64,000 nt of DNA from CAWAPD01 sp963783865 (GCA_963783865.1 CAWAPD010000003.1:570318-634317); one strand, 5' to 3'. Counted from the stretch's first letter, positions 14,582 through 23,310 are shown. Notes: generated from the letters alone by a model not told the origin. Program-made: numbers and translations.

Positions 14582-16603
14582 ATGGACGACGGCGAAGCAC
14601 GGACACCCCTCTCCCCGCACGCACGACACCTGGCACTGGTCGCCCTGGCGGCGACCGCGTGCACCCTCCTTACCCTCGCCGGCTCGGCGTCGGCGGCCAC
14701 CCGGCCCCACGGCCACGCCGGCACGCTGCGCCATCGCGCGGCGCCCCTGATGCTTCGGTTCCACGGTGCCCTGCCGGCCACGCCGGCCGCACCGCTGTCC
14801 GAAGGGCTGACGGCGACATCCTCGACCTACCAGAAGGGCAACGATCCCGCGCACGCCAACGACGGCGACTCGAGCACGCGCTGGGCGGCGTCCAGTGGCA
14901 GCTACCCGCAGTGGTGGCAGGTCGACCTCGGCGCCACGTGCACGGTCGACCGTGTGCAGGTCCACTGGTACAGGACCCACAGCCGGAGATACACGACGAT
15001 GGTCCAGGCCTCGTGCGACGGCGCGACCTGGACCACCCTCGCGGCCGGCGCGCAGGCCCGGTACGTGCGCGTCACGGTCACCGGGGGGACGCACGGCTGG
15101 GCCTCGGCCTACGAGATCCGCGTCATCGGCTCGGCGGTTGCCGTGTCGCCCACCCCGCCGACGGAGACACCCTCGCCGAGCCCGACGGCCTCGGCGACCG
15201 GCTCGCCGACCCCGACCCCGACCCCGACCGCGTCGGCCTCACCGACCCCGACCCCGACCGCGTCGGCCTCGCCGACCCCGACCCCGACCGCGTCGGCCTC
15301 ACCGACCCCGACGCCCACTCCGACGGCCACCAGGACGCCGACGCCGACCCCGACCGCTACGCCCACTCCGACCCCGACCGCGTCGGCCACGCCGACCCCG
15401 ACGCCGACCGCGACGGCGACAAAGACGCCCACACCGACGCCTACAGCTACGGCCACGCCGACGCCAACGCCGACGCCCACAGCGACCGCTGCCGCCACGG
15501 GCTTCCTGCTCATGGACACGGCGGCGGTCAAGGCCCACATAGCGGCCGGCGACCAGCCCTTCAAGAGCGGCCTCGCCAGCATCGTCTCGCAGGCCAACTC
15601 GGCGTTGAACAAGACGCCCAAGGTCTATCCCGGCCTCACCACCGGGTGCGATCCGCACGTGCTCGACAGCTATCAGGACGCGCACTGGGTGCGGACGCTC
15701 GCCCTCGCGTACGGTTTGACCGGCAACACGGCCTACCGCGACAAGGCGCGCTCCGCTATCGAGGCGTGGGCGGCTGGCAACGCGCCTCACGGCTGGACCT
15801 CGTCTGCGCCCTACGGCAACAAGACAGACACGGGCCAGATGCAGGCGCTGACCTACTGGCCCTTCGCCTACGCTGCCAGCCTGGTGTATCCCGACGGCCT
15901 TCCCGCCTCGGTACAGGACTGGGGCAAGTCGATCATCACCGCGATGCACCAGTGCCTGGTCAACGTCGACTTGGCCACGGTGACCGCCGACGGCACGTCG
16001 CGCGAGGCCTACCGCTGGAACAGCAACCTCACCCAGCTCAAGGTCGACTACGTGCGCGGCGGCGACTTCGTGCTGTTCGAGCTCGGCTGCGACGCGGCCT
16101 GGGCGCACCTGGTCGGCGACAAGGCGACGCAGGACTGGGTCTTCGACCCGGCCAACCAGGTCGGTGCGCCGAAGGCTATCCACTCGGCCATCCAGCCCGA
16201 CAACAGCGGCGACACGTACGGCACCTCGCCGGCGCCCGAGAAGAACATCATCAAGCACGTGCCGCCGGACGCGCACGACGGCCTGACCTACTCGACCTAC
16301 AACGCCCGCATCGCCCACCTCCTGGCGATCGAAGGCCAGAACCTCGGCTACGGGACGCTCACGTCGTACACCGCCGCGCTCAAGCACACGTGGGACTGGC
16401 TGGGCTCGTTCACGCCGCCGAACAACCCGCTGAGCTGGCCCGACCTGTCGGCCACTCCCGAGTGGACGACGAGCGACCCCAGGTTCATGCTCGGGCTCAG
16501 CCTGGAGCCGGGTAACACGCACTTTGCGGAGATCGTCGGGTCGTCGCAGGCGAGCGCCTGCGACGGCCAGATCGCCGGCCCCCTGTGGGTGTTGCTGCGA
16601 TGA
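14582..16603 (+). CDS. Secreted F5/8-type (CBM32-like) protein with alginate-lyase-like domain
   Basis: A 673-residue exported protein. Signal peptide to about residue 40 (ending GSASAA). Residues about 75-185 form a discoidin/F5-8C carbohydrate-binding fold (AHANDGDSSTRWAA, WWQVDLG, ARYVRVTV). A Pro-Thr linker of about 110 residues follows, made of TPTPTASASP-type repeats. Residues about 310-673 resemble the (alpha/alpha) alginate-lyase family: KVYPGLTTGCDPHVLDSYQDAHWVRTLAL contains pieces of its usual NNHxxWxxxx helical layout, and later REAYRWNSNLTQLKVDY fits its active-site strand. It probably binds and cleaves an acidic polysaccharide; the exact substrate is not shown. Confidence 0.78.
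   Translation: MDDGEARTPLSPHARHLALVALAATACTLLTLAGSASAATRPHGHAGTLRHRAAPLMLRFHGALPATPAAPLSEGLTATSSTYQKGNDPAHANDGDSSTRWAASSGSYPQWWQVDLGATCTVDRVQVHWYRTHSRRYTTMVQASCDGATWTTLAAGAQARYVRVTVTGGTHGWASAYEIRVIGSAVAVSPTPPTETPSPSPTASATGSPTPTPTPTASASPTPTPTASASPTPTPTASASPTPTPTPTATRTPTPTPTATPTPTPTASATPTPTPTATATKTPTPTPTATATPTPTPTPTATAAATGFLLMDTAAVKAHIAAGDQPFKSGLASIVSQANSALNKTPKVYPGLTTGCDPHVLDSYQDAHWVRTLALAYGLTGNTAYRDKARSAIEAWAAGNAPHGWTSSAPYGNKTDTGQMQALTYWPFAYAASLVYPDGLPASVQDWGKSIITAMHQCLVNVDLATVTADGTSREAYRWNSNLTQLKVDYVRGGDFVLFELGCDAAWAHLVGDKATQDWVFDPANQVGAPKAIHSAIQPDNSGDTYGTSPAPEKNIIKHVPPDAHDGLTYSTYNARIAHLLAIEGQNLGYGTLTSYTAALKHTWDWLGSFTPPNNPLSWPDLSATPEWTTSDPRFMLGLSLEPGNTHFAEIVGSSQASACDGQIAGPLWVLLR
15211..15300 (+). 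repeat. Three 30-bp tandem repeats in the Pro-Thr linker
   Basis: Three consecutive 30-bp copies differ only in their first two bases and encode SPTPTPTASA units. Shorter 6-bp (ACCCCG-like) repeats flank them up to about 15490. DNA-level identity indicates recent slippage or recombination. Confidence 0.85.
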
Positions 16604-16644
16604 ACGCCGGTCTGCATCCACGCTGACGAGCGCGCCGGGGGTAC

Positions 16645-16680
16645 GGGGCGGCGGGGGAGCGGAAGCTCCCCCGCCGCCCC
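16645..16680 (+). terminator. Terminator after the CBM32/lyase gene
   Basis: A perfect 16-bp GC stem with GGAA loop, 41 bases after the stop codon. Confidence 0.75.
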
Positions 16681-16778
16681 TTCTTGGTTGCCGCCATCCC
16701 TGCTCGCGTCCGCCACACCACTGACCCCGCCATCCGTACCTGCTGGTATCATCCTCGCCGGTCGGCGGGAGGAGACAC

Positions 16779-17234
16779 ATGCGGGTCGGGGTTCTGTCGG
16801 ATACGCACGGCGTGCTTCATAAGGACGTGTTGGCGGCGCTGGCCGGGGTGGAGCAGATCCTGCACGCCGGCGACGTGGGCGGGGGTGTGCTCGACCGGCT
16901 GCAGGCGATCGCGCCGGTCGTCGCCGTGCGCGGCAACACCGACTATGGCTCCGACCTGCCGCCCGAGCGGCTGGTCGACATAGAGGAGCGTCGCCTGCTG
17001 GTGATCCACCAGCGGGGCGACGCCCTGGCCCTGCACCAGCCGCTCCTCGAAGGGCTGGCGGCGGTGATCTACGGCCACTCGCACAAGCCGGAGATCGTGT
17101 GGCAGGACGGCGTGCTCTACCTCAACCCCGGCGCCGCCGGGCCGTCGCGCTTCGGGTTGCCTCGCAGCCTGGCGATCCTCGAGGTCGGCGCCGAGCTCAG
17201 ACCGGAGATCGTGCCGCTCGGCGCCGCGGGGTAG
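16779..17234 (+). CDS. YfcE/MJ0936-family metallophosphoesterase
   Basis: A 151-residue single-domain phosphoesterase. Metal ligands are visible in order: VLSDTHG (residue 5), HAGDVGG (residue 29), VRGNTDYG (about 50), VIHQRGD and YGHSHKPE (about 105). The family hydrolyses phosphodiesters such as bis-p-nitrophenyl phosphate and, in some members, cyclic nucleotides; the physiological substrate is uncertain. A GGGAGGAGA ribosome site precedes the ATG. A TATCAT box lies about 30 bases upstream. Confidence 0.88.
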   Translation: MRVGVLSDTHGVLHKDVLAALAGVEQILHAGDVGGGVLDRLQAIAPVVAVRGNTDYGSDLPPERLVDIEERRLLVIHQRGDALALHQPLLEGLAAVIYGHSHKPEIVWQDGVLYLNPGAAGPSRFGLPRSLAILEVGAELRPEIVPLGAAG

Positions 17235-17276
17235 AGCGACCTGTCCCGGCTGCGGTCCAGCGCCGGCGACGCGAGC

Positions 17277-18128
17277 CTAGAGGTCGAGGACCCGTATCGA
17301 AAGCCGCCGCACCGTCTCCGGGTCGCTGTGCGAGAAGAACTGGCTGCGCCCGGTGTCCAGCGACGCCATCCGGTCCATCTCGTCCTGGTCCAGCTCGAAG
17401 TCCCAGATGGCGAAGTTCTCGGCGATCCTTTCTGCGTGGACCGACTTGGGGATCGCGACCACGCCTCGCTGCACGAGCCAGCGGAGCACGACCTGGGCGA
17501 CCGACTTGCCGTGAGCGCTCGCGACCGCGGCCAGGACCTCGTTGCCGAACAGGCCGTTCCTCCCCTCGGCGAACGGTCCCCAGGACTCGATCTGGACACC
17601 TTCCTCCCGCATGACCGCGGCGGCCTCCACCTGCTGACAAAACGGGTTCGTCTCGATCTGGTCCACAGCAGGGACGACGTCGTTGTGAAGGATCAGGTCG
17701 ACGAGGCGATCGGCGGCGAAGTTGCTGACGCCGATCGCCCGCACCTTACCCGCGCGGTAGAGCTCCTCCATGGCGCGCCATGCGCCGTAGTAGTCGCCGA
17801 AGGGCTGGTGGATGAGATAGAGGTCGAGGTGGTCGAGCTGCAGGCGCCGCACCGACTTCTCGAAGGCCAGCTTCGTGCGTTCGTAACCGGCGTCCTGGAT
17901 CCAGACCTTGGTCGTGACGAAGAGCTCGTCCCTCGGTACGCCGCTGCGCCTCAGAGCCCGACCGACCGCCTCTTCGTTCATGTAGGAGGCGGCGGTGTCG
18001 AACAGGCGGTATCCGGCTTCGGCCGCGTCGAGGACGGCCTGCTCGCAGACCGCGGGGTCGGGCACCTGGAAGACGCCGAAGCCGAGCGCCGGCATCTCGA
18101 CGCCGTTGTTCAACGTCACGTACTGCAT
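17277..18128 (-). CDS. Aldo/keto reductase
   Basis: A 283-residue TIM-barrel NADPH-dependent reductase. The catalytic tetrad is present: Asp and Tyr in FDTAASYMNE, Lys in TTKVWIQD and His in LIHQPFGD. The C-terminal cofactor-binding segment AIPKSVHAERIAENF is typical. ATG 18128 (MQYVTLNNGVEMPALGFG) is chosen because it matches the usual family N-terminus and has GGTGGAG just upstream; the longer frame to 18188 adds non-homologous sequence. It probably reduces aldehydes or methylglyoxal-type carbonyls, like the 2,5-diketogluconate reductase branch. Confidence 0.92.
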   Translation of the reverse strand: MQYVTLNNGVEMPALGFGVFQVPDPAVCEQAVLDAAEAGYRLFDTAASYMNEEAVGRALRRSGVPRDELFVTTKVWIQDAGYERTKLAFEKSVRRLQLDHLDLYLIHQPFGDYYGAWRAMEELYRAGKVRAIGVSNFAADRLVDLILHNDVVPAVDQIETNPFCQQVEAAAVMREEGVQIESWGPFAEGRNGLFGNEVLAAVASAHGKSVAQVVLRWLVQRGVVAIPKSVHAERIAENFAIWDFELDQDEMDRMASLDTGRSQFFSHSDPETVRRLSIRVLDL

Positions 18129-18248
18129 GGACTCCACCTGCTTCCGGGTCTGGAGCTCGGATCGCGCAGAACCTCTGCTCGCGGACACAGCATTCTCTCA
18201 TTCCCGAGAAGAACGCGAACGAGGCGCCCGAAGGCGCCTCGCAGAAGA

Positions 18249-18325
<77 letters not shown>

Positions 18326-18337
18326 ACCGGAAGGGCG

Positions 18338-18366
18338 AGTATACCCAAGGGAGCCTGGGGTGTCAG
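18338..18366 (-). promoter_or_regulatory. Promoter of tRNA-Pro
   Basis: Minus-strand CTGACA and TATACT with a 17-base spacer; the -10 ends 12 bases before the tRNA. Confidence 0.82.
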
Positions 18367-18383
18367 CTGGGCGGCGGGTGAGC

Positions 18384-18728
18384 TCAGTCTTGCCCGACTA
18401 TATCGACCGAGATCTCCACCGCCGGAATCGTTGCCCTGTTCTCAAGCCAGTGTGTGGTCTTCCTATCCTCGGGCCAGCCCACTCCCGGCCCATAGTCCGT
18501 AGCGACTCCATCTCGATGGTCGGTGATCGTTCCTTGCAGTATGTAGACGGTGCCCGGTCTGCCTTCATGGTCGTGAATCGGGCCGAAGACGCCTCCAGGC
18601 TCGATGGTCACCATACGCATCCGAAGTTGGCGCCCCGCCATGCCCTCGATCTCAGGGCCAAGGTCAACCGTTGCGAGCAACTCCACCGCAACACCTTGCG
18701 TCTCAGGTGCCACCTGTTCGTTGCTCAT
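18384..18728 (-). CDS. Small cupin-domain protein (integron-cassette gene)
   Basis: A 114-residue single cupin. The first metal motif region reads VFGPIHDHEGRPGTVYILQG and the second includes the GWPEDRKTTHWLENRA segment, giving His and Glu ligands as in cupin 2 proteins. Such small cupins are isomerases, dioxygenases or sensors; the substrate is unknown. It is the last of three minus-strand genes separated by attC-like palindromes. The next gene downstream is tRNA-Pro, so the array ends beside a tRNA. It has its own ATG with GAGAGGAG upstream. Confidence 0.82.
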   Translation of the reverse strand: MSNEQVAPETQGVAVELLATVDLGPEIEGMAGRQLRMRMVTIEPGGVFGPIHDHEGRPGTVYILQGTITDHRDGVATDYGPGVGWPEDRKTTHWLENRATIPAVEISVDIVGQD

Positions 18729-18754
18729 CGTGCTCTCCTCTCGGTACTTCCAGG

Positions 18755-18969
18755 GCCTAACGTCGGGACGTTGAGCTGCGGGGGCTCACCCCAGCGCCAG
18801 GCGTCGACGCTGTGCGAGACGAAGTTGCCGGTCAGAGTGATCGCGTCCCTGCCGCCGAGAAGATCGCGGCCGGGCTTCACTCCTCAACAATCTCACACAT
18901 GAGCTGCGCCCGTTGCGGATGGACAGTACATCACGCTGTCTGGGCGTCTGCTCGAACGCCTTGTTGGAC
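18755..18969 (-). mobile_element. Long attC-like site between cupin and SDR genes
   Basis: Read on the minus strand, the site begins GTCCAAC (matches RYYYAAC) and ends GTTAGGC (matches GTTRRRY). The inner arms are complementary with single unpaired bases (CGTTCGAGCAG against CGTT-GAGCTG), as in integron attC sites. At 215 bases it is longer than usual attC sites, so the middle may hold cassette remnants. It follows the SDR stop by about 10 bases, the normal position. Confidence 0.65.
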
Positions 18970-18979
18970 GCCACTCCCA

Positions 18980-19750
18980 CTACTCCCGCAACCGTTCCCA
19001 GCCGCCGTCACAGGTCAAGGCCTGACCGGTGATCCAGCGAGCGGCATCAGAGCACAGGAAGGCGACCAGGCCGGCCACATCGTCCGGTGTGCCGATGCGA
19101 CCCATCGGGCTCCAGCGCTTCACGGCGGCCTTGATGTCGGCGTCCATCCAGCCGGTGTCGTTGGGACCGGGGTTCACGGCGTTGACCGTGATGCCCTTGG
19201 CGGCCAGCTCGCCGGCGCAGCTGAACGTGATCCACTCGATGGCGCCCTTGCTGGCCGCGTAGGCGATCTCGCCCACCAGCGGTGGCCCGCTGAGGAAGTT
19301 GACGATGCGGCCGCTGCCGGCGGGCTCGCGGAAGCGACGAGCGAACTCTGCCGAGAGCAGCAAGGTGGCGCGCGCATTGACGGCCATGTGACGGTCGAAG
19401 TCCTCGGCCGTGCAGTCGAGCAGGCCACCGCGTGTCGAGTGTGCGGCGCAGTTGACCAGAGCGCGCACCGGGCCGAGCGTTTCGGCCGCGTCGAACACGG
19501 CTGACGAGGCGGCGGGATCAGCGAGGTCTGCCTCGACCCACAGCGCCCGGCCGTTCTGCCGCAGCGCTTCGGCCAACTCGTCCGCATCTGTGGAGCGGCT
19601 ACCCCAGGGCATCGACTCATCGTAGGGACGAAAGCCGGTCGCCGCGATCTCCCAGCCGTCGCGCGACAGAGCGGCGCAGATGGCGGCAGCGATGCCTGCC
19701 TTGCGGCTGACTCCGGTCACCACTGCGGTTGGTCCCGCTTGTGTTGTCAC
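18980..19750 (-). CDS. Short-chain dehydrogenase/reductase (integron-cassette gene)
   Basis: A 256-residue classical SDR. Cofactor motif TGVSRKAGIAAAI near residue 12, the NCAAHST strand, catalytic Ser in NFLSGPP and Tyr-x3-Lys in IAYAASKGAIEW, then NAVNPGPNDTGWM. Similar proteins act as 3-oxoacyl or sugar/steroid dehydrogenases; the substrate is not evident. GTG 19750 is preferred: GGGGGG precedes it, and the longer ATG 19786 would run through the attC core at 19771-19777. The gene begins about 20 bases after one attC and ends about 10 before another, as cassette genes do. Confidence 0.88.
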   Translation of the reverse strand: MTTQAGPTAVVTGVSRKAGIAAAICAALSRDGWEIAATGFRPYDESMPWGSRSTDADELAEALRQNGRALWVEADLADPAASSAVFDAAETLGPVRALVNCAAHSTRGGLLDCTAEDFDRHMAVNARATLLLSAEFARRFREPAGSGRIVNFLSGPPLVGEIAYAASKGAIEWITFSCAGELAAKGITVNAVNPGPNDTGWMDADIKAAVKRWSPMGRIGTPDDVAGLVAFLCSDAARWITGQALTCDGGWERLRE

Positions 19751-19770
19751 TGACCCCCCAGTCGATGTGC

Positions 19771-19857
19771 GTCTAACGTATCGCACATGAGCAGCTCGGG
19801 CCGCCGCTCATCTCTGGCGCAACCCTACAGCGAGCCTGCTCGATGTGCTTGTTAGCA
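19771..19857 (-). mobile_element. attC-like recombination site (87 bases)
   Basis: On the minus strand it ends in GTTAGAC, a perfect GTTRRRY core. The arms pair as CTAAC, GCACAT, GAGCAG and CTCG blocks, interrupted on one side by an unpaired C and an unpaired G. This imperfect palindrome with extrahelical bases is diagnostic of integron attC sites. It sits between the stop of the membrane protein gene and the start of the SDR gene. Confidence 0.8.
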
Positions 19858-19861
19858 CCCC

Positions 19862-20326
19862 TCACCGCGGCGCTTCGCGAGCGGTCCGCCACGGCTTGAA
19901 GCGAGACAAGGCAAGAGCAACCAGCAGGGCGAGAAGCTGGGCGACCATGACCGCGGCGATGAGGACCGGGCGGCCGCCACCGTTGCTGAGCGAACGAGCG
20001 CCCGGGTGAACGCCGGCGATCCCCGAGGCCACCACGGCCAGCGCCAGCAGCCACTTGGCCAGGATCCAGCGGTGACGCACAAAGCCCCAGCCGCCCCACA
20101 GGCTCTGCACGAGGCCGATCAGGATGGTCGTTACGGCCATCGCCGCGGTGAGGTTCTCGACTGTCGCCACGTCGCCCCAGGTGGCGCGTTGCGCCGGGGT
20201 GGTCGACGCAAGACCGGTGGAGATCGCCAGGGTGATCATCGCCACCAGACAACCGAGCCAGGCCGAGGTCACCGCCACATGGCAGACCCACAGGATGCGG
20301 CTCGATGTCGGTGCCAGATGTCTCAC
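19862..20326 (-). CDS. Four-helix membrane protein (integron-cassette gene)
   Basis: A 154-residue integral membrane protein with four predicted helices (near residues 12-34, 58-76, 88-106 and 120-140). His and Trp residues at helix ends (WVCHVAVTSAWLGCL, RHRWILAKW) resemble DUF2269-like proteins. No enzyme motif. GTG start with AGGAGAG upstream. A GTGCTAAC sequence at 20345-20352, shared with the adjacent attC, lies just upstream and may be the core of another cassette boundary, though its partner arm was not found. First gene of the three-gene cassette array. Confidence 0.72.
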   Translation of the reverse strand: MRHLAPTSSRILWVCHVAVTSAWLGCLVAMITLAISTGLASTTPAQRATWGDVATVENLTAAMAVTTILIGLVQSLWGGWGFVRHRWILAKWLLALAVVASGIAGVHPGARSLSNGGGRPVLIAAVMVAQLLALLVALALSRFKPWRTAREAPR

Positions 20327-20528
20327 GCTGACGCTCTCCTGGTGGTGCTAACAACAAGTGTGCATACTGCCTATCACGACGGCCAGACTACGCTCCTGTT
20401 CGCAGGTTGTCAGTCATCGAGGGTGTGAGCCGTGCGTATCCCGTGCTGAGCCACATGTGCAATCTGCATAACTGCGGCCGGATGGGTTTGCGGTGGGGCG
20501 GCGGCGGTTGTCGCCCTGGGACGCGCCG
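20327..20528. other. 200-base gap between cassette array and hydF
   Basis: Holds the isolated GTGCTAAC cassette-boundary-like sequence at 20345-20352. No integrase, promoter Pc or attI could be recognised. The hydF end has no strong stem-loop of the kind seen elsewhere. Confidence 0.4.
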
Positions 20529-21833
20529 CTACAGGTCGTCGACCGGGCCGTCCCCGACGGCGGCGGCGGTCGCGGCGGGCGCGACTCGCGGCACGCCGTG
20601 CGTGCGCGAGGCGCGCACTACCTCGAGCGCCGCCGGGAACGGCTCCAGGGCACGTTCGAAGATCCCCAGGCTGTAGGCGATGACGACGCCGTAGTTGGTG
20701 ATCGGCACGCCGGCCTCGCGGCAGCGCACGATGCGGCTGAGCATCTCGCGGCGGTTGGCGGTGCAGGCGCCGCAGTGGATCACCAGGGCGTAGTCCTTGA
20801 GGTCCTCGACCTCGGGGAAGTCGTGGCCCTGCACGTGGGCGATCTCGAGCTTGCCGCCGACGTACTGCGCCAGCCAGCGCGGGATCTTGACGCGGCCGAT
20901 GTCCTCACCGATGGGGTGGTGGCTGCAGTGCTCGGCGATGAGGATGCGGTCGCCCGATGTGAGCTCCTCTATCGCCAGCGCGCCCTGTACCTGGGTCGTG
21001 AGCTCGCCCTTGAAGCGGGCGAACAGGATCGAGAAGCTGGTCATGGGCACGTCGCGCGGCGTGTCGGCCGCCACCTTGAGGAAGGCCTGCGAGTCGGTGA
21101 CGACCAGCTTGGGCGGCCGCGAGAGCCGCGCCATCGCCTCCTTGAGCTCGCGCTCCTTGACCATCAGCGCCATGGCGTCGGAGTCCATCAGGTCGCGGAT
21201 GGCCTGCACCTGGGGCAGGATGAGGCGGCCTCGCGGGGCCTCCTTGTCGATCGGGATCACCAGCACAGCCAGCTCGCCGGGCCCCACGAGGTCGCCGAGG
21301 ATCGTCGGGTTGTCGACGAAGTCGGCGGGGGCCGCGGCCAGCAGGGCCTGGCGGAAATCGAGGACGCCACGGCCCAGGGCCGCGGCCGTGCGCACCGTGA
21401 GCACCTTCTGGTCGCGCAGCCGCGCCTCGGCGGCCGACGGCGCGCCCAGGTCGGTCTTGTTGAAGACGACCACGGTGGGGATGTCGCGGCTGCGGAACTC
21501 CTCGAGGATCATCTCCTCGTAGTCGCCCCACTCGGTGGCCTCGGTGATCAGCACGCCGAGGTCGGTGCGGTCGAAGACCTGCATCGTCTTGCGCGCCCGC
21601 AGCTCGCCGAGGGCGCCGACGTCGTCGATGCCGGCGGTGTCGATGAACAGGACGGGGCCGAGCGGCAGCAGCTCCATCGGCTTCTCGACGGGGTCGGTGG
21701 TGGTGCCGGCCTGGTCTGAGACGATCGAGACGTCCTGCCGCGTGATGGCGTTGAGCAGGCTCGACTTGCCGACGTTGCGGCGGCCGAAGAGGCCGATGTG
21801 GAGGCGCATGCCTTTGGGGGCGAGCATCGACAC
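20529..21833 (-). CDS. hydF: [FeFe] hydrogenase H-cluster maturation GTPase HydF
   Basis: A 434-residue protein. GTPase motifs: G1 GRRNVGKSS, G3 DTAG, G4 NKTD. The C-terminal domain carries the cluster-binding EHCSHHPIGEDIG and HCGACTANRREM segments, matching the CxH...HCxxC pattern of HydF. HydF is the scaffold on which the di-iron subcluster is finished and passed to HydA. GTG 21833 has AGGAG five bases before it and leaves a two-base gap to the upstream lyase; ATG 21827 is the alternative. Last gene of the minus-strand cluster. Confidence 0.95.
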   Translation of the reverse strand: MSMLAPKGMRLHIGLFGRRNVGKSSLLNAITRQDVSIVSDQAGTTTDPVEKPMELLPLGPVLFIDTAGIDDVGALGELRARKTMQVFDRTDLGVLITEATEWGDYEEMILEEFRSRDIPTVVVFNKTDLGAPSAAEARLRDQKVLTVRTAAALGRGVLDFRQALLAAAPADFVDNPTILGDLVGPGELAVLVIPIDKEAPRGRLILPQVQAIRDLMDSDAMALMVKERELKEAMARLSRPPKLVVTDSQAFLKVAADTPRDVPMTSFSILFARFKGELTTQVQGALAIEELTSGDRILIAEHCSHHPIGEDIGRVKIPRWLAQYVGGKLEIAHVQGHDFPEVEDLKDYALVIHCGACTANRREMLSRIVRCREAGVPITNYGVVIAYSLGIFERALEPFPAALEVVRASRTHGVPRVAPAATAAAVGDGPVDDL

Positions 21834-21835
21834 GG

Positions 21836-23266
21836 CTACTCCTGGTGGCCGCGGAGCTGGGTGGGCGGCGTGCCGAGGCGGCAGACGGCCTCGGCGCTGA
21901 GCAGCTCGTCGAACTGCTCGGCGGTCACCCGGCCGCTGTCGACGGCGGCCTCGCGCACGCCGACGCCACGCTCGGTCGCCTCGCGCACGATGTCGCAGGC
22001 GGCGTCGTAGCCGAGCGCCGGCACGAGCGCCGTGGCCGAGGCCGACGAGGCCGCGACGTGCCTGCGGCACGCGGCCTCGTCGGCCTCGATGCCCTCGACG
22101 CAGAAGCGACGCAGGATCTCGCACCCGCGCGCGAGCAGCAGCAGGCTGTCGAGCAGGCAGGCGCTGACCAGCGGCAAGAACGGGTTCAGCTCGAGGCTGC
22201 CGGCCGCGGCCGCCTGGGCGATCACGGCGTCGTGGCCGCAGGCCAGCATCGCCGCCTGGGTCACCGCCTCGGGGATGACCGGGTTGACCTTGCCGGGCAT
22301 GATCGACGAGCCGGCCTGGCGCTGCGGCAGCCGGATCTCGCCCAGCCCGGCCTCGGGCCCGCTCGACAGCAGGCGCAGGTCGCCGCAGATCTTGATCAAG
22401 CTCACCGCGCAGGCCTTGAGGATGCCCGACACCTCGACGAACACGTCGGCGTTCTGCGTCGCTTCGGTCAGGTTCTCGGCTCGGGCGAAGCCGATCGAGG
22501 TCAGCTCGCGCAGCACGTCGACCACGCGGAAGATGAACTGCCGCGGCGCCGCGAAGCCGGTGCCGATCGCCGTGCCGCCGAGGTTGACCACGCGCAGCCG
22601 CTCTTCGCACTTGTAGATGCGCCAGCGGTCGCGGTTGAAGGCCTCGGCGTAGGCGCCCATCTCGCGGCCCAAGGTGGTCAGCACGGCGTCCTGCATCTCG
22701 GTGCGTCCGACCTTGACGATGTGGGCGAACTCCCGCTCCTTGGCCTGGAAGGCCTCCTGCAGGGCGACGACCTGCTCCTCGAGCTCGTGCAGCAGCCGGA
22801 TGGCGGCCAGCCGCAGGGCGGTGGGGAAGGTGTCGTTGGTCGACTGGTGCAGGTTGAGGTCGTCGAGCGGCGAGATGCGGTCGTAGTTGCCGCGCGGCTC
22901 GCCGAGCAGCTCGAGGGCGCGGTTGGCGAGCACCTCGTTGACGTTCATGTTGGTGCTCGTGCCCGCGCCCCCCTGCAGCAGGTCGACGACCACGGCGTCG
23001 TCGAGACGACCCTCGGCCATCTCCTGGCAGGCGCCCTCGATGGCGACCGCCTTGGCCGCGTCGTCGGCCCAGACGCCGAGCTCGCGGTTGGTCTGGGCGC
23101 AGGCGAGCTTGACCGTGCCATAGGCACGGGCGAGCTCGCCGTGCACGGGGTGGCGCGCGAGCGGGAAGTTCTCGAGCGCGCGCAGGGTGTGCACGCCCCA
23201 CAGGGCGTCGGCGGGCACCTCGGCCTCGCCGAGCAGGTCGCGCTCGGTGCGGTAGTCGTCGCTCAT
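21836..23266 (-). CDS. Aspartase/fumarase superfamily lyase, probable aspartate ammonia-lyase
   Basis: A 476-residue class II fumarase/aspartase. Motifs: GAGTSTNMNVNE, HQSTNDTFPTA and the superfamily signature SSIMPGKVNP, with the catalytic Ser in that loop. By sequence either aspartate deamination or fumarate hydration is possible. The position between HydG/TM1266-like and HydF favours aspartase: such genes often accompany [FeFe] maturation genes, where released ammonia could provide the amine of the dithiomethylamine bridge. That link is inference. Two bases separate it from hydF. Confidence 0.85.
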   Translation of the reverse strand: MSDDYRTERDLLGEAEVPADALWGVHTLRALENFPLARHPVHGELARAYGTVKLACAQTNRELGVWADDAAKAVAIEGACQEMAEGRLDDAVVVDLLQGGAGTSTNMNVNEVLANRALELLGEPRGNYDRISPLDDLNLHQSTNDTFPTALRLAAIRLLHELEEQVVALQEAFQAKEREFAHIVKVGRTEMQDAVLTTLGREMGAYAEAFNRDRWRIYKCEERLRVVNLGGTAIGTGFAAPRQFIFRVVDVLRELTSIGFARAENLTEATQNADVFVEVSGILKACAVSLIKICGDLRLLSSGPEAGLGEIRLPQRQAGSSIMPGKVNPVIPEAVTQAAMLACGHDAVIAQAAAAGSLELNPFLPLVSACLLDSLLLLARGCEILRRFCVEGIEADEAACRRHVAASSASATALVPALGYDAACDIVREATERGVGVREAAVDSGRVTAEQFDELLSAEAVCRLGTPPTQLRGHQE

Positions 23267-23310
23267 GGCGTTGTGTTCACGTCCCTTGGGCCGGCGGTCT
23301 GTCGGCCGGA

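Noticed and set aside
15151..15490. Repeat array that could be mistaken for CRISPR
   Set aside because: The repeats are in frame within a coding linker (Pro-Thr), adjacent without unique spacers, and no cas genes are near.
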